From Lethocerus indicus (taxonomy: Eukaryota > Arthropoda > Insecta > Hemiptera > Belostomatidae): DNA of 64,000 nt. Each line of letters opens with the position of its first letter. Position 1 is the stretch's first letter. The translations under genes were made by a program, and so were the position numbers. Below the pieces are notes generated by a model that saw only the letters and a program-made list of their open reading frames with translations, was not told where the DNA came from and ran no database searches. Of this stretch, positions 1 through 11,301 are shown one piece after another. The DNA is taken from positions 17,073,154 to 17,137,153 of the forward strand of contig JACDQD010000002.1 of assembly GCA_019843655.1 (NCBI GenBank), read 5' to 3'.

Positions 1-545
1 TGTTTCATTTCTATTGAATCCAGGTTCTTGGCCAAAATTTATATGAAATATACTCATAACAAGATACATTTTTTGTAATATACTGCATTAATTTTGATAC
101 ATAACAATAGGATTTAATTGTAGTATTTTTCAATTGGTGTTACTTAAGTATCTATCTTAAGATGTAATTATGTATAGTCAAATAAATATATTTTTTAATA
201 AAATCTGATTCATGTTTATTTACCTATATTAGCAAATTGTAAATGGAGTAGTACAAGTTCTTATTAGTTTGTTATAACATAATTACAAGATTAATTAAGT
301 GTAAGAAGAAGATAATGTTAAAATGTAAGGCTTTGAAATTTTGCATAGGTGTTTAAAAAGGTTTGGTAACCTCATGATGTGTGGCCCTTTAGTTGTTATT
401 GGCAACTAAACCCAGTACATGCAGTCACTGAATTGAAGTTTTCATTATTCACAAGTGTATCAGTGTATTGTTAAAATGTTTATATGTATTGCACTCGTTT
501 TTTTAGAAGGTGTTGTTTATAACATTAATTAAACAACTTAGTGAT

Positions 546-613
<68 letters not shown>

Positions 614-725
614 TGTATATTCCTTAAAAAAATTAAAATATACAATACCAATAAATAAACAAATTAAAAATAATATAAAGTGTGAAAAAATATATAAAAT
701 AATTAAATAAATTACTTCTTTTCAG
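1..725 (+). other. Upstream intron of the stereocilin-like gene
   Basis: AT-rich sequence with no exon I can support. The first recognised coding exon starts at 726 after a good acceptor and needs one codon base from an upstream exon, so this stretch is most simply an intron. It contains one compound CA/TA microsatellite at 546-609. I looked for an exon ending in the required phase and found none convincing. Confidence 0.6.
546..609. repeat. Compound (AC)n(AT)n microsatellite
   Basis: About 27 bases of AC repeat run directly into about 37 bases of AT repeat. It lies in an intron just upstream of the first recognised exon of the stereocilin-like gene. Confidence 0.95.
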
Positions 726-913
726 CTCTTTTTACTGCATGTATGAATTGTAACAAAGTAAATAAAAGGGGTTTTTCAACGTCTTACTCCAATACAGAAT
801 TGCAAACTATTTCAACTCTTTCGGAAATAGATCTTCTAGAGTGCATAATTTTCTTAGGTAATCAACCCATAACTCCTGAGCAAGCCAGAACTATATGGTT
901 TGAAATTGTGCAG
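726..913 (+). CDS. Stereocilin-like gene, exon a
   Basis: Acceptor ...cttcttttcag precedes it and donor cag|gtattt follows. The frame is open back to the acceptor (two bases, then LFTACMNCNKVNKRG), so the ATG at 743 is internal and not a start. It encodes a helical stretch ending in ITPEQARTIWFEIVQ and ends in phase 0. Confidence 0.7.
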
Positions 914-3900
914 GTATTTATTAAAACATCTAACTTATAAATATGAAGAATATGATCATTATATAAAGAATATTATGCTTGTTACAAACTGAAGCTGATT
1001 ATTCACTATTGGATCTATGTAATAAGTTTGATTTGGATTAGTTCATTAAATTATACTCCTATAAACAAGTAAAAAAGTAAATAAACATTTGTAGTTCTTT
1101 GTAGATCAATTGTGTTAGAAATTAAATACACAGTCAAGAGAAATAAATATAAAAATGAATGACTGGAAAAGTAACTTACTATGGAAGCTTAGTCACCAGT
1201 TATTGATCAATCAAATCAATTTCATTAAAGCCAAAGATGTGACTAGAAGTAGAAAATTATAAGAATGATCCTTTCCAAACTCTCAGAGCCCATAAATCAA
1301 ATACTTTAAATTTATCTGTTATGTTTATGATTGTCACATTGTAATTGTAAAGTTCAAACAATGTGTTATTTATTAAATATATGTAAAGTACAGTTTTATT
1401 AATTTCAGGTCTATGGCTCAGAATGTGAAGTTCCTGAAAAAGTCTTGAAATATCTTGGTAAGATTGCATGTGGAATTCCACCAGCCCATTTTGGAAATTT
1501 ATCAATAATTGATATAGACACAGTGGCTGCTTTTGGAAAATCCGCATTCCTTTCTGGGAGACAGGTTAAAGCCAAACTGTTTCTGTTTATAGAAATTCAC
1601 TTTATAATATTGGATCATTACAATATTTATTTTTAAATAGTTGTCAAGCCTACAAAGGAGAGTTTCTTATCAGTGGAGTGGAAAAGAGATGAGTGACTTA
1701 ACAAAATATGATCTAAGTGCCTTAAGGCAAATAATTTGTGCTTTCAACTCATCCACCTTATATATGATTCATCCAAAAGAATACAAGTAGAAGATTTCAT
1801 ATATTTATTTTAGATTTTAAACGATTGTATATTTAAACATATGGAATTACTTAAGAAATAGATCATCTCTTATTTTTAAACAGGGAGGCAGCTGAAGACC
1901 TGTCGGTGTTAGTGGATTGCCCTCATGAAATAATGGTTGAACTTGCAAAACTAGCTGTAAAATCTGAAGCATTCAACCATCCTAAAATTTGGACATCAAC
2001 TGAAGTATTAATTTTACATAATTTAAACCCAGAATCAATTTATGATTACTAAAATGTAGTGAACTAAGGTGTTAATTATTATTGTTATTTAGAATTATAA
2101 TTATTCATTTCTTAATATGAGTAGTGAAACTGTCTACTTTTTAACTTTGAAGTGTCATTTCCTTGCAATTGTAAGGAAAGAAAAAAAGGGAATTGTATGG
2201 GATTATGTTGACTTATCAAAGATGTGGTATGAATTCTGGAACTATGTTTTAGGTTGCTACTGTGGGATGTGTTATCTCTGGACTAAAACCATCTGCAATC
2301 AAGGAAATTCCACCTCCAAGTTTTCAAGGAATATCACCTGAAATAATACCGTGTTTATCAACTTCTGTTATTCATGTAACTATTTAAAACCTGTTCAATA
2401 TTTTTTAATGATCCAGTAAAACTATTGACTTATTTAAATTTGTAAATTATGATTATTGTGATTATTTAATTTATTGATGATTATATCTTGCAAGAAAAAT
2501 AAAACCAACACGAATGTTGATATTGTATAGTTTACTCAAAGACAGATGGGCTAATTATATGAGAAAATATTCTTAATTGACATTGAAATAATTAGAAGTT
2601 ATAGCAAAAAAAACGTAGGTTCGTGATGTTTCTGTCTCCTCTCGCTGGTTTGGTCTTTTGCTAGACCGGTTTCGGCTGCTCGCCATCTTCAGTAGCGGTG
2701 TTAGTCACTGTTAGCACTTTGGATGTTTTTTGGGTATCCTCACTGCACTGTCACTTTCACATGTACTGTAATGTTTGTCAGTCGTTTATATATATGTGTT
2801 CTGTTATTGTTATTGGGGGTTATGTTTGTCTTCGGATTTTGTTAATCCGTTTTCTAGTTATGAGTCAGATTGTCGGAAGGGGGTGGTGGTGGTGGTAGGG
2901 CGGGTGTGATCCTTTAAGAGGATTATAGGTATAAATATCGCGTTACTCTGGGAATTAATTTTCTCATTTATAATGTTGTTTTTCTTATGTTTGAAGATCT
3001 CCAGGTTTTCTATAATGTCTAATTCTTTTCCTTTTTTACCTGGGTGTAATAATTTAAAATAATGTCAAAAGGAAAAGAATTAGACATTATAGAAAACCTG
3101 GAGATCTTCAAACATAAGAAAAACAACATTATAAATGAGAAAATTAATTCCCAGAGTAACGCGATATTTATACCTATAATCCTCTTAAAGGATCACACCC
3201 GCCCTACCACCACCACCACCCCCTTCCGACAATCTGACTCATAACTAGAAAACGGATTAACAAAATCCGAAGACAAACATAACCCCCAATAACAATAACA
3301 GAACACATATATATACACGACTGACATACTGACAAACATTACAGTACATGTGAAAGTGACAGTGCAGTGAGGATGCCCAAAAAACATCCTAAGTGCTAAC
3401 AGTGACTAACACCGCTACTGAAGATGGCGAGCAGCCAAAACCGGTCTAGCAAAAGACCAAACCAGCGAGAGGAGACAGAAACATCACGAACCTACAGTAT
3501 TCCAACCCCTCGCAGACCACAGAACAGGTATATCAAATTATAGCAAAATGTTTAGGTTAGTATAAATATTAATCAGCATACTCTAACTTCGTCTTAATAA
3601 TCTGCAATATCTTTTTTAAATTTTAATTTTGAAGTTTCTATAATCTAATAGGTTTTGTATTCAAAATATATTTATTTATTATCTCTATTAGGTTATTATA
3701 TATTTGCATTTCATTTTTCAGTTAATTTCAGAGCAACAACTGCTGCACCTTTCACCTGAAGTTGCAAATATGTTACTAACATCTAAATATAGCTTTAAAC
3801 TGTCTAAATTACAAAAGTATACCCTGCAAAAAGTAGTTAAAGATGGTTTGTTTTATCGTAATTTCTCCAATATGCTTGCCGATACATATTCATTATTTCT

Positions 3901-3955
3901 AATATTTGCATTATTCATTTCAATACAGTCCGGAATATTTTTGAAAATTCAATAA
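726..3955 (+). CDS. Stereocilin/otoancorin/mesothelin-family protein, C-terminal part (six exons)
   Basis: The six exons are 726-913, 1409-1564, 1641-1786, 1884-2004, 2253-2375 and 3722-3955. All have AG/GT borders, and their phases join into one frame of about 321 codons ending at TAA 3953-3955. The product shows the family's repeating helical style: LGKIACGIPPAHF, LSALRQIICAFNSS, IWTSTEVATVGCVISGL, then IKEIPPPSFQGISPE. In vertebrates this family forms extracellular, often GPI-anchored, superhelical proteins linking cells or stereocilia to overlying matrix. The last ~20 residues (SLFLIFALFISIQSGIF) are hydrophobic and lie at the very C-terminus, as expected for a GPI-attachment signal. The N-terminal part lies beyond the left edge. 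Family assignment comes from recognised sequence style rather than a search. Which member it resembles most, and its role in this animal, are not decidable here. Confidence 0.75.
1409..1564 (+). CDS. Stereocilin-like gene, exon b
   Basis: Exactly 52 codons in phase 0, between tttcag and gttaaa. Encodes VYGSECEVPEKVLKYLGKI, then ACGIPPAHFGNLSIIDID. This is the family's 'LG-x-I-x-x-G-L/I' helix pair, followed by an F-G-K-S segment. Confidence 0.75.
1641..1786 (+). CDS. Stereocilin-like gene, exon c
   Basis: Begins after aaatag in frame with LSSLQRRVSYQWSG. It continues SDLTKYDLSALRQIICAF and NSSTLYMIHPKEYK. The donor gtagaa splits the next Lys codon after two bases, which the following exon completes. 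The Cys-Phe-Ser/Asn-Ser patch followed by a hydrophobic 'IHP-E' is typical of the family. Confidence 0.75.
1884..2004 (+). CDS. Stereocilin-like gene, exon d
   Basis: Starts after taaacag with one base that completes Lys, then EAAEDLSVLVDCPHEIM. It ends in WTSTE before donor gtatta. Reading through that donor gives an early in-frame stop at about 2050. Splicing there joins WTSTE to VATVGCVISGL, which restores the expected family pattern and supports this border. Confidence 0.7.
2253..2375 (+). CDS. Stereocilin-like gene, exon e
   Basis: 41 codons in phase 0, from VATVGCVISGLKPSAIKEI to PEIIPCLSTSVIH. Acceptor tgttttag, donor cat|gtaact. The following 1.35 kb intron contains the palindromic Penelope-like insertion. 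Confidence 0.72.
2615..3035 (-). mobile_element. Penelope-like element 3' end, copy A
   Basis: Left palindrome arm. On the - strand it runs from the nuclease C-terminus through the 3'UTR into the hammerhead-containing tail. The last shared bases are at 2615, beyond which the sequence becomes A-rich and differs from the other copies. It keeps the only hammerhead core in the window without a substitution at a conserved position. Confidence 0.75.
2660..2696 (-). ncRNA. Compact hammerhead ribozyme motif (copy A)
   Basis: On the - strand the order is as follows. Stem I 5' strand GCTA. Core CTGAAGA (the CUGANGA box). One extra T. Stem II GGC-gagca-GCC. Core GAAA. A two-pair stem III made from ACCGGT. 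Cleavage-site C. Stem I 3' strand TAGC, which pairs with GCTA. Hammerheads with very short stem III are an established feature of Penelope-like elements, some acting as dimers. The extra T between the first core box and stem II departs from the textbook core, so activity is not certain. Confidence 0.6.
3062..3244 (+). pseudogene. GIY-YIG endonuclease C-terminal remnant (copy B)
   Basis: Open frame with KGKELDIIENLEIF, then [20 protein letters not shown]. It resembles the last ~35 residues of the GIY-YIG nuclease domain of Penelope-like polyproteins (Lys/Gly, then an L-E-x-[FI] helix, then Asn-rich end). The catalytic GIY-YIG part and the reverse transcriptase are absent, so it is a truncated relic and not a host gene. 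Confidence 0.6.
3067..3530 (+). mobile_element. Penelope-like element 3' end, copy B
   Basis: Right palindrome arm on the + strand. It continues past the palindrome to the terminal tail with bttccaacccctcgcagacca-like sequence (about 3499-3530), which is shared with the copies at 26.6 kb and 34.6 kb. That shared extension marks the family's true 3' end. Confidence 0.72.
3414..3450 (+). ncRNA. Degenerate hammerhead motif (copy B)
   Basis: Same layout as copy A: GCTA stem, CTGAAGA, GGC/GCC stem II, short stem III, TAGC. The conserved G that begins the GAAA box is A here (GCCAAAACC), which should abolish or strongly reduce cleavage. Confidence 0.5.
3722..3955 (+). CDS. Stereocilin-like gene, terminal exon with hydrophobic C-terminal tail
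   Basis: Follows a long pyrimidine-rich acceptor (catttttcag), phase 0, 77 codons plus TAA. Encodes LISEQQLLHLSPEVANMLL, a Lys-rich helical stretch, then NMLADTYSLFLIFALFIS near the end. The small polar residues before a terminal hydrophobic block fit a GPI-anchor signal. A short C-terminal membrane anchor is the alternative. Confidence 0.75.
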   Translation, partial: LISEQQLLHLSPEVANMLLTSKYSFKLSKLQKYTLQKVVKDGLFYRNFSNMLADTYSLFLIFALFISIQSGIFLKIQ

Positions 3956-3974
3956 AATTCATTTAGACAATAAA
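3951..3974 (+). promoter_or_regulatory. Polyadenylation signals overlapping and just after the stop codon
   Basis: AATAAA at 3951-3956 overlaps the TAA stop (3953-3955), and a second AATAAA lies at 3969-3974. Either would give an extremely short 3'UTR. More AATAAA copies occur downstream in this AT-rich DNA, so usage is not proven. Confidence 0.4.
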
Positions 3975-6900
3975 AAAATTAAAAAATAGTTTTAAATATT
4001 TTTACATCTGTGTTATATAGTATAAGTAAAATTATATCATTAATAAATTTGTATTGGAGTTATTTCATATGTTAAGAAATCTAAAATATGTATTTATTCT
4101 ACTTTGGTATTATAGTAATAAATGAGCTTAAATTTTCTTATTTACATTATTCATCAAATGTTGAATAAATGGAGCTAACATTAATAATACAAAATTATGT
4201 ACTTATAAATAATAAAATTGGGCTAATAAAAAATTGTCTGTTGTTAAATAACTCATATATTCTCATTTCATATTTATTGTTTTGAATTATTATGGGTAAG
4301 TAGATATCAATGTTTCCATATTAAACAAATTTCCCTCTTCTGTTTTTGTAAGAACCATTATATTTGAAATAAGTGATTGCAATTCATATTTTTACATTAT
4401 ACATATGTTCAAATGTAAATATATATTTTCCGGGTTATTTAATTATTGGCATAATACATTGAGATCATTTAAATGGCATCTACTAAATCATTTTCCGAAG
4501 AATAAGCTGAGAGATGACTACATTATGACTTTTTTACAGAAGTAAAATGTATTTATGTTAATTTGATTTGATTTCAGAGTGTTTATAAATTCACAGTAAG
4601 CTAGTCATAATAAATCAAATATTTTATTATAAACACAAATTCATTCAAGTATGGACATTTAATTTTTGTTAAGTTGATGCAAATAACTGAACTATTAAAT
4701 AAACTGTTGCCAGTATTCTTTATTTCATACCATACAGTTGTCATAATTGTACAATGATACTGAATTCATGTGACCATAGAGAAGGTGATTTTGATAGCTA
4801 GTAGAAATCACTGATATCATTTTTTAACCAAGATTCATAATGTAATAATAAAACATTTTGTATAAATATGGAAAACAATGACTCATTATTTTGGGATTTA
4901 ATCCTATCAAGAGCTATTGAGAAATAACTATTTACAGATAATATTTACATTATATACCTCCGTAATTTCTTTTCTTCAAAGCACAATTCATAGATTTTTT
5001 TCAAACAATTTGTGCACTATAATAATTTATGATACATCCAATGAACCAAATCAGTCATGCATTTATTTGTCTTGTAACCATTAAGTGGTTCTTAGAATAA
5101 TCAGTTTCAGGGAGTCAGTCATCATAGTAGACATTTAGTTACTCACGGTATTTAACTTTATTACAATGTCGTTAGTACAAAAAATTTTAAGTCTAATGAA
5201 AAAATAAATAGCCACGAATTTATTTTACTTTTTGTATACTTCTCAAATTTGATCAAACCCAATATTGGCAAAATGGGTTTTAAAAAGAACAGTGACTAAA
5301 GGTATTGGTAATCTATAACAAAATTGTAAAAATAATAAACAAATGTTTTAATGTGGTAAGTTATCTCTGTCTACATCTATGATGGTTGGTATTAATAAGA
5401 TAGTAAGAATTCATATAATACAATATAGTTTTCTCTTCACTGGGAAAAAAGCAAAAAAACAACAGATGTAACTTGAGATAATTAAACCCTTAACCCATTT
5501 AAAAATAATTAATTAAATATGGCAACTGTACATTTAGGAAACATGAAATGCACAATCTGTTTGGAAAAATGGCAATAACATAAAATTGAATTATATGACA
5601 GCATATGAAAATACTTTGTGTTAACTACATCTGTTGTTCTTTTGTCACAGAATCTGCCACATTAATTTAAACTAGCCTTGCTAATGTTTCTTTTATTATG
5701 CGATATCATAGATAATAAAGGTTATATGATAATACATAATAATTAGTTATTGTAAGCAATAGTAAATATTTGTGTTTTCTTTGAGTCATACTATGTAGAA
5801 ATATGACTAAAAACTGGCATGCTAATTGTTATTATACACAAATAGCAAAATGGTTGAAATCCCATATCACACTTGCAATTTTTATAGAAAAGTTTATATA
5901 CAGAATTAGGGCACACTCACACACACTCTGGTAATTGATATGCTACAGCATTTAGGGTTTAGGAGGGCCTGGTCAAATATCTGAATTAATTTTCATGTTA
6001 TTTAGAACATCCCTAATTTCCCTATATTGTCCTAGATGCTAATTTGGTACAAATATTACTTGTGCCCACTGGCTGTTAGTAGGATATGGTTAACTTACTC
6101 CCCTATGGTTATTGTACCCTATGTTAGTGAAGCACATTTTAAACTAAAATTATGCATTATTTTAAATAAATATAATTTTAATCTGACGTCTATGTTAAGT
6201 GCTATTTATTAGTCATTTAGTGGTAAATAAATCATTTCATTGCTGTGTGTCAAACCAAAGTTATTTACAGTTAGCAAAATTGGGATTTAATTCAGTTTTG
6301 AAAAAATTGTTGTGCATGTGTTTGGCATTAAGTATTCTGTGATTCCCACCAGTTTAAAAGTTCAACCACTTTTCCTTGCTATATCTACAATAGGTTGCTA
6401 ATTCCACATGCACCTCCTTAATAAACTACGTTTCTCTTTCATCTTTATTCTCAAGCTAATATTTATACAACTCATGAAAAATCTATTCTTAATTGTATCA
6501 TAATGGTAATTCATATTCATGTCTAATAGTTTTTCATTATAATACAATAATAAACAGTATCAAACCAAAAATTATAATTTTAAACGTTTACTTCTTTAAA
6601 AATATCGAGATTTAAAATTGTGAAAATGAAAAATGTTCATTTATAACAATGATGAATGTTTAAATTAATGTCCCACATATTTGGATAAAAACATACCCTG
6701 TATCAAAGCATGAAATTACAATTTCATTGCTCATTATTATTTTTTAGTATTAAAACACTCCTATTATTTAGGATATAATTGGGATCATCTAAGACATTTT
6801 AGTAAGGGCAGGGAGGGATGATTAAATGGACTATGAAGACATTCTTAGAAGCATAACTGATTAATATAATTGTTGGTTACGAAGAAATTGATTGTTACAA

Positions 6901-7391
6901 ATGATACTTTCAAGATGAACACTAGTATTTAAATTTTCATTTCAGAATTCTGCAACCAGCAATTATAAGAAATCACGGTAAGCACAGTTTACTGCTGTTG
7001 ATAAAAATGAATATGTCAGTTATCAGTATAATATATATATGGTAAGTCAATGAAGACAACATGAAGTTAATGATATAGTTGCAAATATCATGTTTAAATG
7101 TTACTGTTATTCTGATTCAGTCACACTGTGCTTCTGTGAAAAAAATAACAAATGAGTCAGTCATGGCTGGATTAAAGTATTAACAGCATATAAAATGAAT
7201 GATGAGATGATTTAATCTATTTTAGGTTGTGATAATTCAGTCTAAAACCAGAGAGGTTGAGAATTTATGATAAAAGCGTAGAGGAATGTTAACATTTAAG
7301 ATGACTGGTCATGGAATGCTCTCTACATGATAAAAATATACAAAATGAATTGATCTCTTTTGAGAGAGTAGAAAAAGTTAAAGGTTTTCTT

Positions 7392-7397
<6 letters not shown>

Positions 7398-7449
<52 letters not shown>
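7398..7449. repeat. (AT)n microsatellite
   Basis: About 52 bases of perfect AT repeat. A shorter, interrupted TA/CA tract follows at 7501-7533. Confidence 0.95.
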
Positions 7450-7451
<2 letters not shown>

Positions 7452-8107
7452 TATAGCATTATATGAGTCATCTTCCAAAATCATTGCACTTATGATATTA
7501 CATATATATATATATATATACACATATATATATTTATGTATAATATAAAGTTGATAATATACTATATGAAAATGAATAAATACCTTACATTACTAGATAA
7601 TAATTACTTTTTAAAAAGCTGTTTACATATTTCTAACTTTGAAAATAAAAACGTTATATTTATTTTGTGTTAGTCAGTCATAGATAACTTTTCCATTGGC
7701 TCACACAATTGGCAACTTTTCTCGGCAATATTGCACAATTTTATAGTTCATGTTTTAAAATATATGAAATAAAAACAATTCATATAAAGCACATGAACTT
7801 AACTCATAGTGAAGTTTAAGTATCTAGGCAGGGTTTATGAGGTAAAATTAACAACTTATTACCAATTATCTATGTTATCTAAGATAAGAAAGAAGACACC
7901 CTACTTGAGTCCTATACTTGACTAGTCATTTACATAGATAAATACAATAAATTCTTCAACATTTTATAATTTTGAGCTTTCAGTTCGCTCTTACATTGTG
8001 CCATATCACTGTCTATTCAATTTTAGCCATTGTTTTGGACCAATCATAAAACCTACTGTTAAACAATCATTGAAAATCATCTTCATTTCTTACAACACAA
8101 CTCTTTG

Positions 8108-8272
<165 letters not shown>

Positions 8273-10000
8273 ATATATTTATTAAAGCTCATGCGTATTA
8301 TTATTATTAATTATTATTATTATTATTTGTAATTTACACTATTTAACATGGTTGTATTTCATTCACTCCTCAACAATGTACATTGTTATGAAAGTTCTAC
8401 TCATACTAGCATTGGTTACCCTTCTCGGCTTGTCTGTGCAGGCATTATAAAATTATAAATATTTCAGTTAATCTTATATTACAGCCATGTTTACATTATG
8501 CACTAGTACAAGAATAACCATCATCATAATATACAAGGTTTTGTGGTATTTACTTTACAAATATTTGTTCAGATTCATGTATTCAATACAATGTAGCCTA
8601 TGCATTGAGTATTAAGGCATTATTTCTGAGGCCCTACTAATTTTTGTATAACCTACATTGAATACTATATGCCCTGTATTATTACTACATAGATTTGCTA
8701 AATTAAGCTTCTGGGTTGAAAGGGTGGGCTGAGAACAACCCATTTCAGTTTTCTATAATCAACAGTATCTCAGCTCAAGACACTTTGCGCTATTTATGAA
8801 CATGTAAATGTAAATGATCTATAACTGAAAGCTATGATTTATGTTGCTCAATATTTACAAGTTAAAAATGGAGTTTTCCACAATAAACACACAAATATTT
8901 AATGTTCTCAAATATATACAGTTGAATTATAAGCAAATACATACATCCATGGTTGTATGTACATATTCTCGTCTATCAAACCAAATGCTCTTCAGCAATG
9001 AATTAATTGACAACCTCCAGGATTGTACGTGAAAAACTCCAATTATAGTCTACTAAATTAGTCAACACTTTTCTTAAAAAATTATATACTTCATATGGTG
9101 GCATCTATATCCTATATAATTCAATTCTTAATGTATTAAGTCCAAATGTTGTTCTGCTTAACTAGTGTTAAAAAGGTAATAATTGAATACACTTAACAGT
9201 ATTCATAGATTGTTTGTTTAATGAAATGAAATAAATATTTATATACAAGTTATTATATTTTTGATAAAAATATATTATGTTTATGCTGTTTATAAGATTA
9301 TATTGGACTGTTGGGCTCCCAAGATTAACAACATTACACTGACACAATTACTATAGGCCTATGTTGTACACTGACTGACAACTGAAAAACTGTATAGCCA
9401 TATGAATCCTAAACATCTACATACTTTACAGCAGACATAAAATATTTAAAAAAAAGTGATTATGCAATAAAATTTGATGAAAATAATATATTAAGTTAAA
9501 TGAACAATTTTTTATTGCTATATTTAACTGAAGAGGAGGATTCACTTACTCCACCTAAATATTGTACACTAACTTCACTCTTATTATCTAAATTTTAATG
9601 TTTTATAAAAAAATACTTAATTTACGTAGTTAATTATACATGTATGCCTCATGTATGTATTTAAATTCATTTTATTTGATTCAGATTTAATGGCTATACA
9701 ATCCAGTGTCCTTTTTCAGGAATCCCTAAATGGTATAGAACATACAAAATTATACAAGGCTGTGAATAAGGTCAGAATATTACAGAAAAGAAGGAAATAC
9801 AAGCAGTATTGTTGTAAAGCTCATAATATAGATGGGTTTAAAATGGAACTAATGTTTAATTTTGTAATGTACCTAAAACTTTTTGCACTCCTTTGTACAA
9901 AGGGATAATTTTTCTGAAGAAAATAGAGTGTCTTGGCTAAGTAATAGATTATCTTAGATTATCTAAGTTAAATTTTGTTCCCTAACATCAACTCTATGTT

Positions 10001-11301
10001 CCCTTTTTCTTTTTTTTATTAAATGATTTTATTTTATATACTTTGGACACAAAATTAAAGTATAAAAGAGTACATTTAACTTTATTATTTACAATTTAAA
10101 TTCCATAAATAAATAATGACTATAAATAACTTGGTCAATTAAATAATTTCCCAACATGTATCTAAATGTATTTGAAACAAATATTGCATATAATTTTGGT
10201 TAGTAGTGTACAACTATTTTAAACCCATCATAATACACGAATTGACAGTAGTAATATCCTAAAACTAATAATACAAGAATGTATTACAGACACTTTACCA
10301 TACAACATCCTGTACAACCACATAACTACATATACATATACATATACATATATATACGTAAGTGAAAAGTTGTCATTGAAAAATCACAGCCCAATTGGAA
10401 TAGTCCCGAGAGCAAAAGTATCATTAATTTATTATATAAACACCAAATCTCAAATGGACTTTTAGCTTCTAGAGATGTATAGAAAATAAATGTTTATCAC
10501 AATCAAAGATTTGGGAGGCCCAACAGCCTGTTATAAGACAGCGTTAACATTGTATCAATAATAACATGTCAATTTCATAACAAATTTCATTAACCTTACG
10601 ACTACATCTTGTGTAATGATAGCACAAAATATAATGATTGAGTTTAAACTAATATTAACAAAATGCATTTACAAATCCTTAAAGAAATATATTAATAAAA
10701 TTAGTAAGTAACATGTAAATTCATTTTTTCCTAACCTAATTTATAATTATGCGGATGGCGTAGGTTTGCGAATACATTTATATTATATATATTTGCATAT
10801 ATTTATAAACAATAAATTAAAATTAGCTAATGTAATATGGAACAACTCATATGGATTATAAAAACAAATACCCCTTTTTGCCATTTTGAAGGTTAATACT
10901 AATAATTTTAAATATTACCATGTAATAATACTTTATATAGGATTTATTAATCATGTATGATTAATAAATAGCAATTATTTAGGGTGGATAATAAATAAAT
11001 CGGCTGACTAGAAAGTTCCGACTAGTTTGATGAAATTTCCTTGGTTGATGAACTAGATGTCTCTCATGGCATAACAAATTACTAACTGTCCTAACTGCAC
11101 TGTAAGCACTGCCCACCATTAAATAAGAACTGGAAACAAAATAAATATGTCACACTTAGTTTGTTATATAACGCTTATTGTGATAACACAAGTTGTAGAC
11201 ATTTTTGATTCAATATTATGATTTTTATTAACTAACTTTAGGGTACTAAAATTCACAAATTTTACATAACATACATACATTTGTGGTAGCTCCTTGTTTT
11301 T
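10001..11301 (-). other. Probable 3'UTR of the CELF gene
   Basis: Runs downstream (on the - strand) of the CELF stop codon at 11302-11304. Several candidate poly(A) signals (TTTATT on the + strand) occur, including 10015-10020 and 10028-10033, but such hexamers are frequent in this AT-rich DNA. The 3' limit is a guess. No coding potential was recognised. Confidence 0.35.

Larger units (their letters stand above)
2615..3495. mobile_element. Palindrome of two inverted Penelope-like element 3' ends
   Basis: Left arm 2615 to about 3035 and right arm about 3067-3495 are reverse complements over roughly 420 bases, separated by a spacer of about 30 bases. Differences are few: an 8-base tandem duplication in the right arm near 3325, and scattered substitutions. 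Read outward from the spacer, each arm holds the C-terminal codons of a GIY-YIG endonuclease (KGKELDIIENLEIF, then KHKKNNIINEKI), a 3'UTR, and the family tail with a hammerhead-like motif. Penelope-like elements carry such a nuclease and are known for tandem or inverted, 5'-truncated copies. No reverse-transcriptase domain is present, so this copy cannot move on its own. Confidence 0.75.
2376..3721 (+). other. Last intron of the stereocilin-like gene, invaded by a palindrome
   Basis: AT-rich intron between exons e and f. About two thirds of it is the inverted pair of Penelope-like 3' ends at 2615-3495. The flanking sequence keeps the AT-rich, CpG-poor character of the host gene, while the insertion carries more CpG. 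As transcribed, the left arm is antisense and the right arm is sense to the element. Confidence 0.7.

Noticed and set aside
346..410. Possible upstream exon of the stereocilin-like gene after ttttgcatag or ccctttag
   Set aside because: Neither candidate gives an open frame with a donor in the phase needed by the exon at 726.
2005..2052. Read-through of exon d to the stop near 2050 as a terminal exon
   Set aside because: Splicing at 2004 restores a family-like sequence (WTSTE joined to VATVGCVISGL) and continues through two more exons. Read-through could be a minor alternative end.
9651..9908. 85-residue open frame in the intergenic region
   Set aside because: No domain recognised, AT-rich codons, no acceptor, donor or promoter signals that I can point to.
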